Of a stretch of 64,000 nt of DNA, positions 8,825 through 17,616 are shown one piece after another. The DNA is from Sphingomonadales bacterium. Lineage in GTDB: Bacteria > Pseudomonadota > Alphaproteobacteria > Sphingomonadales > Sphingomonadaceae. Every line of letters begins with the position of its first letter. Within the stretch, counting starts at the first letter, position 1. The notes below the pieces were generated by a model. That model saw nothing but the letters and a program-made list of their open reading frames with translations, was not told the DNA's origin and did not search any database. The stretch covers positions 59,199 through 123,198 of the forward strand of contig JAIXOE010000014.1 in assembly GCA_027486895.1 (NCBI GenBank), given 5' to 3'. The position numbers and the translations under genes were made by a program.

Positions 8825-9226
8825 TCAGTCGAAGCTGACCTTGCCACGGTTTTTCTTGACCGTTGACCGGCCCTTTTTGGCATCCACGCGCCGTGCCTTG
8901 GCCGCCTTGCTTGGCTTGGTGGCGACACGGCGTGCTTGGCGAATATGCGCGCGGTCGATCAGCTCAATCACGCGGGCGCGGGCGTCGGCGCGGTTGGCTT
9001 CGCGGGTTCTGTGGCTGCGCGCGGTGACGATCAGCTCACCGTTCATCGTCATCTTGCTACCCGCCAGTACCTTCAACTGCCGGAATGCATAAGGCTGCAA
9101 ACCGAGCGCAAAAACATCGACGCGCAACTGGCATGCAGTGGCGACTTTATTGACATTCTGCCCACCCGGCCCGGTGGAGGCCAAGAAGGTTTCTTCAAGC
9201 AAGTCTTCGGGAAGGTCAAAGGCCAT
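8825..9226 (-). CDS. arfB: Alternative ribosome-rescue factor ArfB (YaeJ family peptidyl-tRNA hydrolase)
   Basis: The 133-residue protein has the class I release-factor GGQ motif at residues 21-23 (STGPGGQNVNKVAT) and the basic C-terminal tail (KKGRSTVKKNRGKVSFD) that ArfB inserts into the empty mRNA channel of stalled ribosomes. It lacks the codon-recognition domains of RF1/RF2, so it acts on non-stop complexes without a stop codon. It lies between the pirin and msrC genes on the same strand with short gaps. Confidence 0.92.
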   Translation of the reverse strand: MAFDLPEDLLEETFLASTGPGGQNVNKVATACQLRVDVFALGLQPYAFRQLKVLAGSKMTMNGELIVTARSHRTREANRADARARVIELIDRAHIRQARRVATKPSKAAKARRVDAKKGRSTVKKNRGKVSFD

Positions 9227-9248
9227 GGCCTGCCCATAGCGCGTGAGG

Positions 9249-9974
9249 CTATGCGCTGTCGACCATCACCAGTTCGGCATCTTCGATGGCTTCAATTTTC
9301 AGGACGCCAACGCCTTTGATGGCGATACCGTCGCGCGCACCATATTCGACGCCATCTATGCGGACGCGGCCAGTAGCGGGGACCAGATAGGCATGGTTTC
9401 CTTCGGCCAGCTCATATTCCGCCGTTGCCCCTGCGGTGACGGTCGCGCCAAGCACGCGGGCGTCGGCGTTAATGGACAACGCGCCATCTTCGCCATAGCC
9501 GCTCGCCAGCACATTGAATGCGCCTGAACGGTCGCCTTTGGGGAACTGTCGTTGGTCCCAAGCGGGCGGGACATTGCGGTCGCGGGGCAGGACCCAGATC
9601 TGGAACAACCGGCACAGGCTGTCCTCCAGATTATATTCGCTGTGCGTGACGCCGGTGCCGGCCGACATGACCTGCACGTCGCCCGCCTCTGTACGGCCAA
9701 CATTGCCCATGCTGTCCTTGTGCGTGATGGCGCCTTCGCGGACATAGGTAATGATTTCCATATTATCGTGCGCGTGGGGCGCAAAGCCGGATTGCGCTGC
9801 GATCTCGTCATCGTTCCATACGCGGATTGCGCCCCAGCTCATACGTGCTGGGTCGTAATAGTCCGAAAAGCTGAAGTGAAAATTGGGCTTCAGCCAGCCA
9901 TGATCGCGCTTGCCAAGCGACGGGAAGGGGCGGGCCTCGATATGAAGGCCATTGGATAGGCTTGTGTCAGTCAT
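9249..9974 (-). CDS. Pirin family protein (YhhW-like bicupin)
   Basis: The 241-residue bicupin matches YhhW-type pirins. The N-terminal cupin carries the metal ligands in FAPHAHDNMEIITYVREG near residues 64-80 and the conserved pirin segment HSEYNLEDSLCRLFQIWVLP near 110-130. E. coli YhhW has quercetin 2,3-dioxygenase activity in vitro; the physiological substrate is unknown. It is first in a probable operon with arfB and msrC. Confidence 0.88.
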   Translation of the reverse strand: MTDTSLSNGLHIEARPFPSLGKRDHGWLKPNFHFSFSDYYDPARMSWGAIRVWNDDEIAAQSGFAPHAHDNMEIITYVREGAITHKDSMGNVGRTEAGDVQVMSAGTGVTHSEYNLEDSLCRLFQIWVLPRDRNVPPAWDQRQFPKGDRSGAFNVLASGYGEDGALSINADARVLGATVTAGATAEYELAEGNHAYLVPATGRVRIDGVEYGARDGIAIKGVGVLKIEAIEDAELVMVDSA

Positions 9975-10055
9975 TCAAAATATCCGCATCGGCGGGGAAA
10001 TGAACCGCCGGAATATAGGAAAGATAGTGGCTAAGCGGGCGGGTTCAAGTATCCC

Positions 10056-11459
10056 TTAATCCGCATAGGCTTTCACAAGATCATACATATAATCACGTCC
10101 GACATAGACCGAATTTACCTCCATACGCTCATTCAGGCCGTGGGCACCATTGCCGTCAGAGTCGCCCCACATACCGGGAATGCCATAGGTCGGGATGCCC
10201 ACCGCGCCGAGAAATGTCGCGTCGGTGTACCCATTGGCCATGGACGGGATGACCGGTATTCCGGGCCAATATTTTGCCGATAGCTTTTCCATCGGGCCAA
10301 TGATTTTCGGATCCAGCTTGGGCGCGGGCGGCGATGGCCGCGCAGGCGGTAGCGTTGAAACAGTAACGCCAACGTCGCCGATGATCCGCGAGAGTTCCTG
10401 CCGTATTGATTCAATGCTGTGGCTGGGGAAGATGCGGCAATTGATATTGGCGCCTGCGCGCTGGGGCAGGGCGTTGGGGGCGTGCCCGCCATCCAGCAAC
10501 GTCGCAACGCACGTCGTGCGCAAATTGCTGTTTAGAAACCGTTCCTTATTGACGATAGCTTCGGCGTCCTTATCATTCAGATTGGCCGCCAGCCGGACCA
10601 TCGCATCACCTGTTGCATCGCCGCGGCCCTTGCCGGCTTCGGCAAAATAGCGCCGCGTCACGTCGGTCATTTCGGTTGGGAACTGATATTCGTCTATTTT
10701 CGTGAGCGCACGCGAAAGCTGGTAAATGGCGTTATCGCGCACGGGCGCCGAACTATGACCGCCGGGGTTGCGCGTTTCCAGACGGAAATTGGCAAAGGTC
10801 TTTTCACCTACCTGAACCGATTGGCCAATGACCTTGCCTTTGCCATCGCTGTCACCGCCGCCACCTTCATTCAGCGCGAATTCGGCATCAATGAGATCGC
10901 GCCGGTTCTCGGCCAGCCATTGCGCGCCGTTAAAGGCGCCGTTGGTTTCCTCGCCGCAGGTAAGCGCGACTTTGATGGTGCGTTTGGGTTTATAGCCCTG
11001 CTGCTTGAACCGAATGAGCGTGTCGACCCAGACCGCCGCCTGCGCTTTGTTGTCGGCGGTGCCGCGGCCGTAAAAATATCCGTTTTCTTCGACCATGATG
11101 AACGGGTCGCGCTCCCAATCAGCACGCTTGGCTTCGACGACATCAATATGCGCGATAAGCAATATCGGCTTGGCGGTTTTGGAAGTGCCGGGATAAACGG
11201 CAACCAGACCTCCCTCTTTTGGGTTTTCGGGGGTTGCGAACAAAGTGAGTTGGCTGTCTGCAAAACCAGCGGATTTCATCCGCGCCGCCATGCGTTCCGC
11301 CGCCAATGTGCAGCTGCCCGACGATAAAGTCGTATTTGTCTCGACCAGTTCCTTATATAATTCACGAAAAGCCAATTGATCGGGACGCGGATTTGGGACA
11401 GCGGCGACGCCCTGTGCGACCAAGCCCGATGCCAATAGAAACGACAAAAACCTATTCAT
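10056..11459 (-). CDS. Secreted M20-family metallopeptidase (M20/M25/M40)
   Basis: The protein has a signal peptide (MNRFLSFLLASGLVAQGVA) and the M20 metal-site order. LLIAHIDVVEAKR carries the first His and Asp, GRGTADNKAQ the bridging Asp, GEETNG the catalytic Glu pair, and a late His lies in NGAHGLNER. It would act as a dizinc exopeptidase or dipeptidase in the periplasm. An in-frame ATG also exists at 11468, but the GGGGGA run sits at normal Shine-Dalgarno distance only from 11459, so that start is preferred (467 aa). It is a single gene upstream of the divergent ctrA promoter region. Confidence 0.88.
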   Translation of the reverse strand: MNRFLSFLLASGLVAQGVAAVPNPRPDQLAFRELYKELVETNTTLSSGSCTLAAERMAARMKSAGFADSQLTLFATPENPKEGGLVAVYPGTSKTAKPILLIAHIDVVEAKRADWERDPFIMVEENGYFYGRGTADNKAQAAVWVDTLIRFKQQGYKPKRTIKVALTCGEETNGAFNGAQWLAENRRDLIDAEFALNEGGGGDSDGKGKVIGQSVQVGEKTFANFRLETRNPGGHSSAPVRDNAIYQLSRALTKIDEYQFPTEMTDVTRRYFAEAGKGRGDATGDAMVRLAANLNDKDAEAIVNKERFLNSNLRTTCVATLLDGGHAPNALPQRAGANINCRIFPSHSIESIRQELSRIIGDVGVTVSTLPPARPSPPAPKLDPKIIGPMEKLSAKYWPGIPVIPSMANGYTDATFLGAVGIPTYGIPGMWGDSDGNGAHGLNERMEVNSVYVGRDYMYDLVKAYAD

Positions 11460-11826
11460 GAAAGACATCCCCCAAACGCGATGGAGCGCAACTTATGCAC
11501 CCGCTACAAAAGGGCAATGTTTAAAATGTGCGTCGCCATCTTCCCAAAATTAATGCCCTGTTATGCATGATTTTCCACTTTTGATGGTCCGGACGGCGAT
11601 TTCGGGGAATTTTTACAAATAAATTTTGCCCCGCCGCATGACTCTCAAACCCGCAGAAAACGTCATTATTTGTGAACTTGAATCCCGCGACTCGCCGGAA
11701 ATCAAGCGTTAACGCCAAATTAACCTTTTCAGTTCATTTCCCTTATGGTTAATAAAGTCCGTCGCATCACTCGGTTTCGCCAGTGCTGCTTCGGGGGTGC
11801 AAGGGTTTCAAAAAGGGGTTTGCCCA
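11460..11826. promoter_or_regulatory. ctrA promoter region with CtrA box and three GANTC sites
   Basis: This gene-free stretch contains TTAA-CGCCAAA-TTAACC at 11709-11725, a perfect TTAA-N7-TTAA CtrA box about 100 bases before ctrA. GANTC sites, the target of the cell-cycle methyltransferase CcrM, lie at 11640-11644, 11680-11684 and 11689-11693. The same elements control ctrA in Caulobacter (autoregulation and methylation-sensitive P1). The arrangement here is seen directly; promoter start points were not determined. Confidence 0.75.
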
Positions 11827-12528
11827 ATGCGTGTGCTTTTGATTGAAGACGAACCAACCACGGCCAAGGCCATCGAAATGATGCTCGCAACCGAAGGGTT
11901 CAATGTCTACACCACGGATTTGGGCGAAGAGGGCCTCGATCTGGGTAAGCTGTATGATTACGACATCATATTGCTCGACCTTAACCTGCCCGATATGCAT
12001 GGTTATGATGTTCTGAAGAAGCTGCGTGTGGCCAAGGTGCAGACACCAGTGCTTATCCTTTCGGGCATCAGCGAAATGGACTCAAAGGTGCGCTCGTTCG
12101 GCTTTGGTGCCGATGATTATGTGACCAAGCCATTCCATCGCGAAGAACTTGTTGCGCGCATTCATGCTGTGGTCCGCCGTTCAAAGGGCCATTCGCAATC
12201 GGTTATCCGTACCGGCAAGCTGGCGGTTAACCTTGATGCCAAGACCGTTGAAGTCGACGGCAGCCGTGTGCACCTGACCGGCAAAGAATATGCGATGCTT
12301 GAGCTGCTTTCGCTGCGCAAGGGCACCACGCTGACCAAGGAAATGTTCCTGAACCACCTTTATGGCGGTATGGACGAACCCGAACTGAAGATTATCGACG
12401 TTTTCATCTGCAAGCTGCGCAAGAAACTCGCGCTTGCATGTGGCGGCGAAAACTACATCGAAACCGTCTGGGGCCGTGGCTATGTGCTGCGCGATCTCGA
12501 CGATATGGAACAGCCGCTCGTCGCCTAA
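11827..12528 (+). CDS. ctrA: Cell-cycle response regulator CtrA
   Basis: The 233-residue OmpR-type regulator matches CtrA throughout. The receiver starts [20 protein letters not shown] with phospho-acceptor D51 in [13 protein letters not shown], and the DNA-binding domain includes [20 protein letters not shown] and the C-terminal [12 protein letters not shown]. CtrA controls cell division, motility and, in many alphaproteobacteria, replication timing, fed by the CckA-ChpT phosphorelay. The ATG at 11827 fits the conserved N-terminus; an upstream in-frame start would add ten non-conserved residues. A CtrA box lies upstream and an intrinsic terminator just downstream. Confidence 0.96.
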   Translation: MRVLLIEDEPTTAKAIEMMLATEGFNVYTTDLGEEGLDLGKLYDYDIILLDLNLPDMHGYDVLKKLRVAKVQTPVLILSGISEMDSKVRSFGFGADDYVTKPFHREELVARIHAVVRRSKGHSQSVIRTGKLAVNLDAKTVEVDGSRVHLTGKEYAMLELLSLRKGTTLTKEMFLNHLYGGMDEPELKIIDVFICKLRKKLALACGGENYIETVWGRGYVLRDLDDMEQPLVA

Positions 12529-12560
12529 ACCTTTTAAGCCGACATCACCTGGGGGCAGGA

Positions 12561-12596
12561 ATGGGCGTGGTCTGAAAGGACCGCGCCCATTTGTTT
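12561..12596 (+). terminator. Intrinsic terminator after ctrA
   Basis: A 12-base-pair stem (ATGGGCGTGGTC at 12561-12572, pairing with GACCGCGCCCAT at 12579-12590 with one G-U wobble) encloses a 6-base loop. It is followed by TTGTTTT. It ends the ctrA transcript 32 bases after the stop and lies 10 bases before the end of the convergent M28 peptidase gene. Confidence 0.85.
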
Positions 12597-12606
12597 TGCG
12601 AGCGGA

Positions 12607-13920
12607 TTAACGGCGGGGTGGCAATCCGGCAAAGGTGATGATGCTTTCGCCACCCGATGCGCTGACCGAACTGACGCCGACGAAATGATCGTCAACAATC
12701 AATCCTTGTAGCACGGTTTCGGTGCCTTCGACGTCGCGGACGAAAACCCAGTCTTGGGCATCGGCACGGCGTTGATAGATGCGATAGCGCTGCGCACCTG
12801 GCGCTGCGTCCCATTTGACCGTTGTGTCTGATGTGACCGCACCACCCAGTATGGCTGACGCTGGCGCCGGCGGCGCGACCGAAAGCGCATTTGCGGTAAA
12901 CACGTTCAGCATCGTGACCTTGGCCAGATAGTCAAAGTCCATCTTGTCGACGGTATCGCCATATTCGATACCGTTTTCGGTTCGCAAATCCTGATGCTGG
13001 TGATGATAATTCTCGACGCCGACAGTGAAGCGTATCGCTGGAAAACCAAGCTCAAGCGAGGGCAAATGATCGCCGCCGCGCGCAAAGCGGTCAGGGCGGC
13101 GGACGCCGAACACGTCCAGCGTCACATCGGGGTATACTTTTGCACCGATATTGTCGGCATAGCGCATCAACGAACGGCTTGGGCCGTCATCCTCGCCGCC
13201 ACTGTTGCGGCGCGCCATTTGGCCGGGCAAATCTTCCGAAGCGCGAATGCCTTCGCTGAATACGCGGACGACATTTTTCACCACGCGGCCGTCGGTACCA
13301 AGCGTGCCGCCGACAATATCATTGTTCAACATCGCGCTGACTTTCCAGCCGCGTTCCTTGGCGGTTTCCGCAAGCAAGCGCCCACCCATCAGGCCCTGTT
13401 CTTCGCCCGAGAGAAGCGCAAAAACGATGGTTGCGTCGCCTTGCGGCTCTTTCGACATCAATCGTGCGGCTTCGATAACGAGCGCGCTGCCCGATCCGTC
13501 GTCATTCGCGCCAGGCGCGTCCTTGGTGAAGTCCATGACATCCGACACCCGGCTATCGATATGGCCAGCGATAATGATGACGTGGTTCCAGCCCATTTTG
13601 CCGGGCTTGATCGCAAGGACATCAACGATGTTCACGCCGTCGGGAATGCGTGGGCCGGACATATTGCGTTCAAGCAATTCGGTCGTCAGGCAGCCTTTGC
13701 AGCCCTTGGAAATCTTATCGAACTCGCTTTGCGCCCAGCGCCGTGCTGCACCAATGCCGCGCTTTGGATCTGTTGCAGATGACAATGTATGGCGCGTGCC
13801 GAAGCTCACCAGTTTTTCAACATCAGCCTTTAGTCGCTCAGGGCTTGGACCATCATGCGCGGCGGCTGGTGCGGCGATAGTTAGCGCGAGCAAACTGGCC
13901 AATAAGGGTAGTTTTTTCAT
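12607..13920 (-). CDS. Secreted M28-family zinc aminopeptidase
   Basis: The protein has a signal peptide (MKKLPLLASLLALTIAAPAAAHD) and the M28 cocatalytic zinc ligands: His and Asp in IIAGHIDSRVSD, Asp in DAPGANDDGSG, the Glu pair in LLSGEEQGLMGG, Asp in LNNDIVGG, and a late His in NYHHQHQD. From about residue 350 an extra beta-rich domain, fibronectin III-like, follows (TVKWDAAPGAQRYRIYQRR). The ATG at 13920 has a GGGA at fair spacing. An alternative start at 13938 overlaps the upstream stop (ATGA) and would add six residues. The predicted role is periplasmic peptide trimming. Confidence 0.88.
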   Translation of the reverse strand: MKKLPLLASLLALTIAAPAAAHDGPSPERLKADVEKLVSFGTRHTLSSATDPKRGIGAARRWAQSEFDKISKGCKGCLTTELLERNMSGPRIPDGVNIVDVLAIKPGKMGWNHVIIIAGHIDSRVSDVMDFTKDAPGANDDGSGSALVIEAARLMSKEPQGDATIVFALLSGEEQGLMGGRLLAETAKERGWKVSAMLNNDIVGGTLGTDGRVVKNVVRVFSEGIRASEDLPGQMARRNSGGEDDGPSRSLMRYADNIGAKVYPDVTLDVFGVRRPDRFARGGDHLPSLELGFPAIRFTVGVENYHHQHQDLRTENGIEYGDTVDKMDFDYLAKVTMLNVFTANALSVAPPAPASAILGGAVTSDTTVKWDAAPGAQRYRIYQRRADAQDWVFVRDVEGTETVLQGLIVDDHFVGVSSVSASGGESIITFAGLPPRR

Positions 13921-13934
13921 GGATGATATTCCCG

Positions 13935-14699
13935 TCATGTTTGCAGAAACCAGCGTTCGCCGCCCTCAATTCCCAGTGCCGTCAACTTGCCCGAATCATA
14001 CGCGCCGGTGTCGATACCAATGCGTGAGCCTCGCTCTTCGACGTCTTCGTAAATCGTGTGTCCGTAAACCACGACCTTTTCCAGATCGCCGCGTTGGTCG
14101 ATAAATTCTTCGCGAATCCAGCGCATATCGCTTGGTTTCTGGTCGCTGAGCGGCACGCCCGGACGGATGCCTGCATGGACGAAGACATAGTCGCCGATGA
14201 TGATCTGGTCTTCAAAACCTTCAATGAATTCGACATGTTCGCGCGGCACCAGCGTGTCCAATCGCTCGGTCAATTGCTCCATATCGAGCGTCATATATTC
14301 GGCGCGGGTGATCGGGTAGGACAACACAGTCGCCTCGCCACCAATGCGCAGGAAAAAGCGCGTCACTTTGGGGTCGCCTTTGCGGCATGCGCTGACGAAC
14401 ACTTCTTCGTGGTTGCCCATAAGGAACCGGACGTTGCGGCCCGTCGTCTTGAGCGCCAATGCCGTTTCGACCACTGCAGCGCTGCCGGGGCCCCGGTCGA
14501 CGAGATCGCCCAAAAAGATGATTTGCGTGTCGGCTGAACCACGCGCGCGGTCATCTGCCTCGATTTTCGTCAACAGCGCGTTCAGTAGGTCATCACGGCC
14601 ATGAATATCTCCAATGGCGTAGATGCGCATACCGTCCGGCACGCGGGCAGTATCAATGGGCCGCGACGCGGCAGTTTTTTTGAAAAGGCGACCTAACAT
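13935..14699 (-). CDS. PPP-family serine/threonine phosphatase-like metallophosphoesterase
   Basis: The 254-residue protein carries the three PPP metal motifs in order: GDIHGRDDLLNALL near 32, GDLVDRGPGS near 66, and GNHEEV near 101, with a late VFVHAGIRPG near 174. This is the layout of bacterial PrpA/ApaH-like enzymes, which remove phosphate from proteins or cleave diadenosine tetraphosphate. The substrate is not decidable here. Its stop codon region overlaps a possible start of the M28 peptidase gene. Confidence 0.85.
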   Translation of the reverse strand: MLGRLFKKTAASRPIDTARVPDGMRIYAIGDIHGRDDLLNALLTKIEADDRARGSADTQIIFLGDLVDRGPGSAAVVETALALKTTGRNVRFLMGNHEEVFVSACRKGDPKVTRFFLRIGGEATVLSYPITRAEYMTLDMEQLTERLDTLVPREHVEFIEGFEDQIIIGDYVFVHAGIRPGVPLSDQKPSDMRWIREEFIDQRGDLEKVVVYGHTIYEDVEERGSRIGIDTGAYDSGKLTALGIEGGERWFLQT

Positions 14700-14741
14700 G
14701 GCTTGCGCAATATATAGCCGTGCTGAACGTTTTGGAAGGGG

Positions 14742-15902
14742 TCAGCCTTCAACAGCAAAGCTCAACCCGGCGTATTTTTGCAAGCGATCAACAAGCGTTT
14801 CACCAAGCGCAGCGCCCGGCGTGGTAACACCGCCCGCGCCCTGATTTTCGCTCAAGGCAATGGCGGTTTCACTGATCATTTTGCTCGTTGAGCCATAGCC
14901 CGGGTCACGGTCGCCCTTCACGCTTAACTTGGCTGTGCGGCCATCGGGATATTCCGCCACGAACAGCACATCGTAAAAACCGGTGTCGCGCTCCTCTTTG
15001 GTGGGACCTTCGCCGGGCTTGGGATCATTTTCTCCGCCCATCATTGGCGTCGACGCGACATGTTTGGCGACGGCTTCGCCTTGCTCGCCGGGACCCGTCA
15101 GCATCATTTCGTCATAGACGAAATCGACGCCAAAGGCCTGCCCAAGCAACGCATTGGTGCGATGGACATTCTTGGTGTTAATCGGCGCCATGACAAAGCT
15201 TGTGGCCCAACTGCCGAGGCTTTCGTCATATTCGGGCTTGTTGCCCGCTGGCTGCGCAGGGCCTTCAAAACCGCCCGCAAGACTGAACGGGTTTGTCAGA
15301 TATCCGATGACCGCTGGGTCCTTTGATGCTGCAACCATCGTCGCCTTCAGGCTGGCCGCTGTTCCACCGGAGAAGGTGCCCTTCATCGCACGGACGCGTC
15401 CTTTAACGCGTGGCGCTGGTGCGCCAAAGGTTTCGACGCAATGCTTTTGCAGCATCAAGACGCCAAGATCGAAGGGGATGGAATCGAAGCCAGCAGAAAA
15501 GACAATCCGCGCGCCTGAAGCTTTTGCAGCTTCGTTATGCTGGTCAATTTTCTGCCGCATCCACGCAGGCTCACCGCACAAATCGGTATAGTCGGTGCCA
15601 TTGGCGACGCAGGCTTCAACCAGTTCATTGCCATAAAGCTGATAAGGTCCAACGGTGGTAAGCACGACTTTGGTGCGTTTCACCATCGCGTCGAGCGATG
15701 CCGGGTCCGACGCGTCGGCAACGATTAACGGCGTATCTGCCGCTGCGCCAATCAGATCGCGCACTTCCGCCAGCTTGTCCGCGCTGCGTCCAGCCATTGC
15801 CCATTTGAGACCCGCCTTGGTCTTCAGATATTCGGCGACCAGTCGTCCGGTGTATCCGGTGGCGCCATAGACAATGATATCGAACTCGCGTGCGTCTGAC
15901 AT
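14742..15902 (-). CDS. Saccharopine dehydrogenase-like NADP-binding oxidoreductase (trans-acting enoyl reductase type)
   Basis: The 386-residue protein has an N-terminal Rossmann motif VYGATGYTGRLVAEYL and the family segments WAMAGRSADKL and TTVGPYQLYGNELVEAC. The closest named families are saccharopine dehydrogenase NADP-binding proteins and mycobacterial trans-acting enoyl reductases, involved in lipid modification in mycobacteria; the role in sphingomonads is unknown. The start at 15902 has a strong GGGAGAGAG Shine-Dalgarno; the longer frame upstream does not. It lies downstream of the DoxX gene on the same strand. Confidence 0.82.
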   Translation of the reverse strand: MSDAREFDIIVYGATGYTGRLVAEYLKTKAGLKWAMAGRSADKLAEVRDLIGAAADTPLIVADASDPASLDAMVKRTKVVLTTVGPYQLYGNELVEACVANGTDYTDLCGEPAWMRQKIDQHNEAAKASGARIVFSAGFDSIPFDLGVLMLQKHCVETFGAPAPRVKGRVRAMKGTFSGGTAASLKATMVAASKDPAVIGYLTNPFSLAGGFEGPAQPAGNKPEYDESLGSWATSFVMAPINTKNVHRTNALLGQAFGVDFVYDEMMLTGPGEQGEAVAKHVASTPMMGGENDPKPGEGPTKEERDTGFYDVLFVAEYPDGRTAKLSVKGDRDPGYGSTSKMISETAIALSENQGAGGVTTPGAALGETLVDRLQKYAGLSFAVEG

Positions 15903-15977
15903 TCTGCTCTCTCCCGTGATTCTGTTACCCGTGTTGATGGGCTGCACAGGCGCCAATGTCAAAAGGGAGAGAAGTTT

Positions 15978-16421
15978 TTAGCCAGCGCCGGTTGCGGCAT
16001 GGTCGCTTGTCGGCGCGAGGCGTGCCTCTGCCTCACGGCGTTTGCGGGTGCGATAGGAATCGAAGCTCCAGCTTTTCTGGTCATATGCAAACAAGCACAG
16101 GAAACCGCCTGCGATGGCAATGTTTTTAAACGCCATTGCGGCTTGCATGGGATCGGCGGTCTCGCGGTGGAACAGCAATGCGGTCAGCAAACAGAAGGCA
16201 GCGAAGGCCAATGCGGTCAACCGCGTAAATACACCGAAAACGATCATCAGTCCGCCAACGACTTCCAATATCGCTACAGGCAAGGCCATTTCTGTGGGCA
16301 GTCCCACGCTCGCCATATATGTGCCAGTGCCGGAAATATCGGACAGTTTCATTGCGCCCGAGATGATGAAAATCAGCGCAAGCATGACGCGGCCAATGAA
16401 TGCTAATAATCCTGATAGCAT
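15978..16421 (-). CDS. DoxX family membrane protein
   Basis: The 147-residue protein has four hydrophobic segments. The DoxX signature RVMLALIFIISGAMKL comes first, then LPVAILEVVGGLMIVFGVFTR and LAFAAFCLLTALLFH, and FKNIAIAGGFLCLFAYD comes last. DoxX-type proteins sit in the inner membrane and are linked to redox or thiol stress complexes in other bacteria, with no defined reaction here. The ATG at 16421 is preceded by GGAGGA; the longer in-frame extension has no such site. A charged tail ends the protein. Confidence 0.85.
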   Translation of the reverse strand: MLSGLLAFIGRVMLALIFIISGAMKLSDISGTGTYMASVGLPTEMALPVAILEVVGGLMIVFGVFTRLTALAFAAFCLLTALLFHRETADPMQAAMAFKNIAIAGGFLCLFAYDQKSWSFDSYRTRKRREAEARLAPTSDHAATGAG

Positions 16422-16529
16422 GGCTAAATCCTCCGGTTGACCGGGCTTAGCCGAGGGGCAGCGAAAACCCGGTCGCAAGGGTAACGCACGACGGGCCGAT
16501 AAGAGCCATCACCTTGGATTTAGACAGCT

Positions 16530-17084
16530 TTAAAGCTTGGGCAGTGTAACGCCGCGTTGACCCATATATTTGCCGGCACGGTCGGCGTAGCTCGTCTCGC
16601 AAGGCTGTTCGCCCTTCAGGAACAGGAACTGGCACGCGCCTTCATTGGCGTAAATCTTCGCGGGCAACGGCGTGGTGTTGCTGAACTCGAGCGTCACATG
16701 GCCTTCCCAGCCTGGCTCAAGCGGTGTTACATTCACGATAATTCCACAGCGCGCATAGGTCGATTTGCCGAGACAGATGACGAGCACGTCACGCGGAACA
16801 CGGAAATATTCAACCGTGCGTGCCAACGCGAAACTGTTCGGCGGGATGATGCAGACATCGGTTTTGCGATCGACAAAGCTTTTGGGATCGAACTCTTTTG
16901 GGTCCACAACCGAGCTGTCGACATTGGTGAAAATCTTGAACTCATCGGCGACGCGGGCGTCATAGCCGTAAGAGGACAGGCCATAGCTGATGCAGCCATC
17001 GCGGCGCTGCGCTTCGACAAACGGTTCAATCATTCCGGTCGCATTGGCTTGCTCGCGGATCCAGATGTCGGACAATATGGACAT
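16530..17084 (-). CDS. dcd: dCTP deaminase
   Basis: The 184-residue protein has the Dcd motifs [52 protein letters not shown] and the C-terminal [13 protein letters not shown]. The glutamate in GHVTLEFSN is the catalytic base. It deaminates dCTP to dUTP, which dUTPase (encoded at 59.8 kb) turns to dUMP for thymidylate. The ATG at 17084 sits 7 bases after AGGGAG; a GTG two codons upstream is too close to this site to be used. Confidence 0.95.
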   Translation of the reverse strand: MSILSDIWIREQANATGMIEPFVEAQRRDGCISYGLSSYGYDARVADEFKIFTNVDSSVVDPKEFDPKSFVDRKTDVCIIPPNSFALARTVEYFRVPRDVLVICLGKSTYARCGIIVNVTPLEPGWEGHVTLEFSNTTPLPAKIYANEGACQFLFLKGEQPCETSYADRAGKYMGQRGVTLPKL

Positions 17085-17184
17085 AATCACTCCCTGTTAC
17101 GCGACCGCTTTTGCCATTTTACGGAGTGAGCGCAAGTGGTGGTGTCGAAATTTTCACGCACCTGCCAAAGACGCGCACGGGGAC

Positions 17185-17616
17185 TTATTTCAGATTCGCG
17201 GGACCAAAGCCGTGGGGCAGCAATTCCGACAGCCGGAATGTTTCATATCCTGTGGCGTGTGCGCAATGCACCGGGATATCGGTGTCGGTTAGGTCTGCCA
17301 CTTCCTTGATAATCTGGCGACAGCGGCCACACGGCGTAATGGGGTCGGCTGCCGCACCAACATGCCCAGCCAAGCCGCCTGCCACCGCAATTTCGCGAAT
17401 GGCGCGCAGTTTTCCGTCACTATTGGCTTTGGCAATGGCAACCGTTTCGGCGCATAATGTCATGCCGTAGCTGGCATTTTCGAAATTGCTGCCCGTGATG
17501 ATTTCGCCGTTGTCGAGCAGCAACGCCGCGCCGACATGAAAGTTTGAATAAGGCGCATAGGCGGTTTGGGCAGCGTCAATTGCGATCTGCACGAGCTTTT
17601 GCGTGCTGTCGGTCAT
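17185..17616 (-). CDS. cdd: Cytidine deaminase
   Basis: The 143-residue homotetrameric-type cytidine deaminase shows the zinc site. LCAETVAIAKA contains the zinc Cys and catalytic Glu, and PCGRCRQIIKE provides the other two zinc cysteines. NFENASYGMTLC is the substrate loop. It converts cytidine and deoxycytidine to uridine forms in pyrimidine salvage. It overlaps the GH25-like gene upstream by four bases (ATGA) and precedes dcd by about 100 bases on the same strand. Confidence 0.94.
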   Translation of the reverse strand: MTDSTQKLVQIAIDAAQTAYAPYSNFHVGAALLLDNGEIITGSNFENASYGMTLCAETVAIAKANSDGKLRAIREIAVAGGLAGHVGAAADPITPCGRCRQIIKEVADLTDTDIPVHCAHATGYETFRLSELLPHGFGPANLK

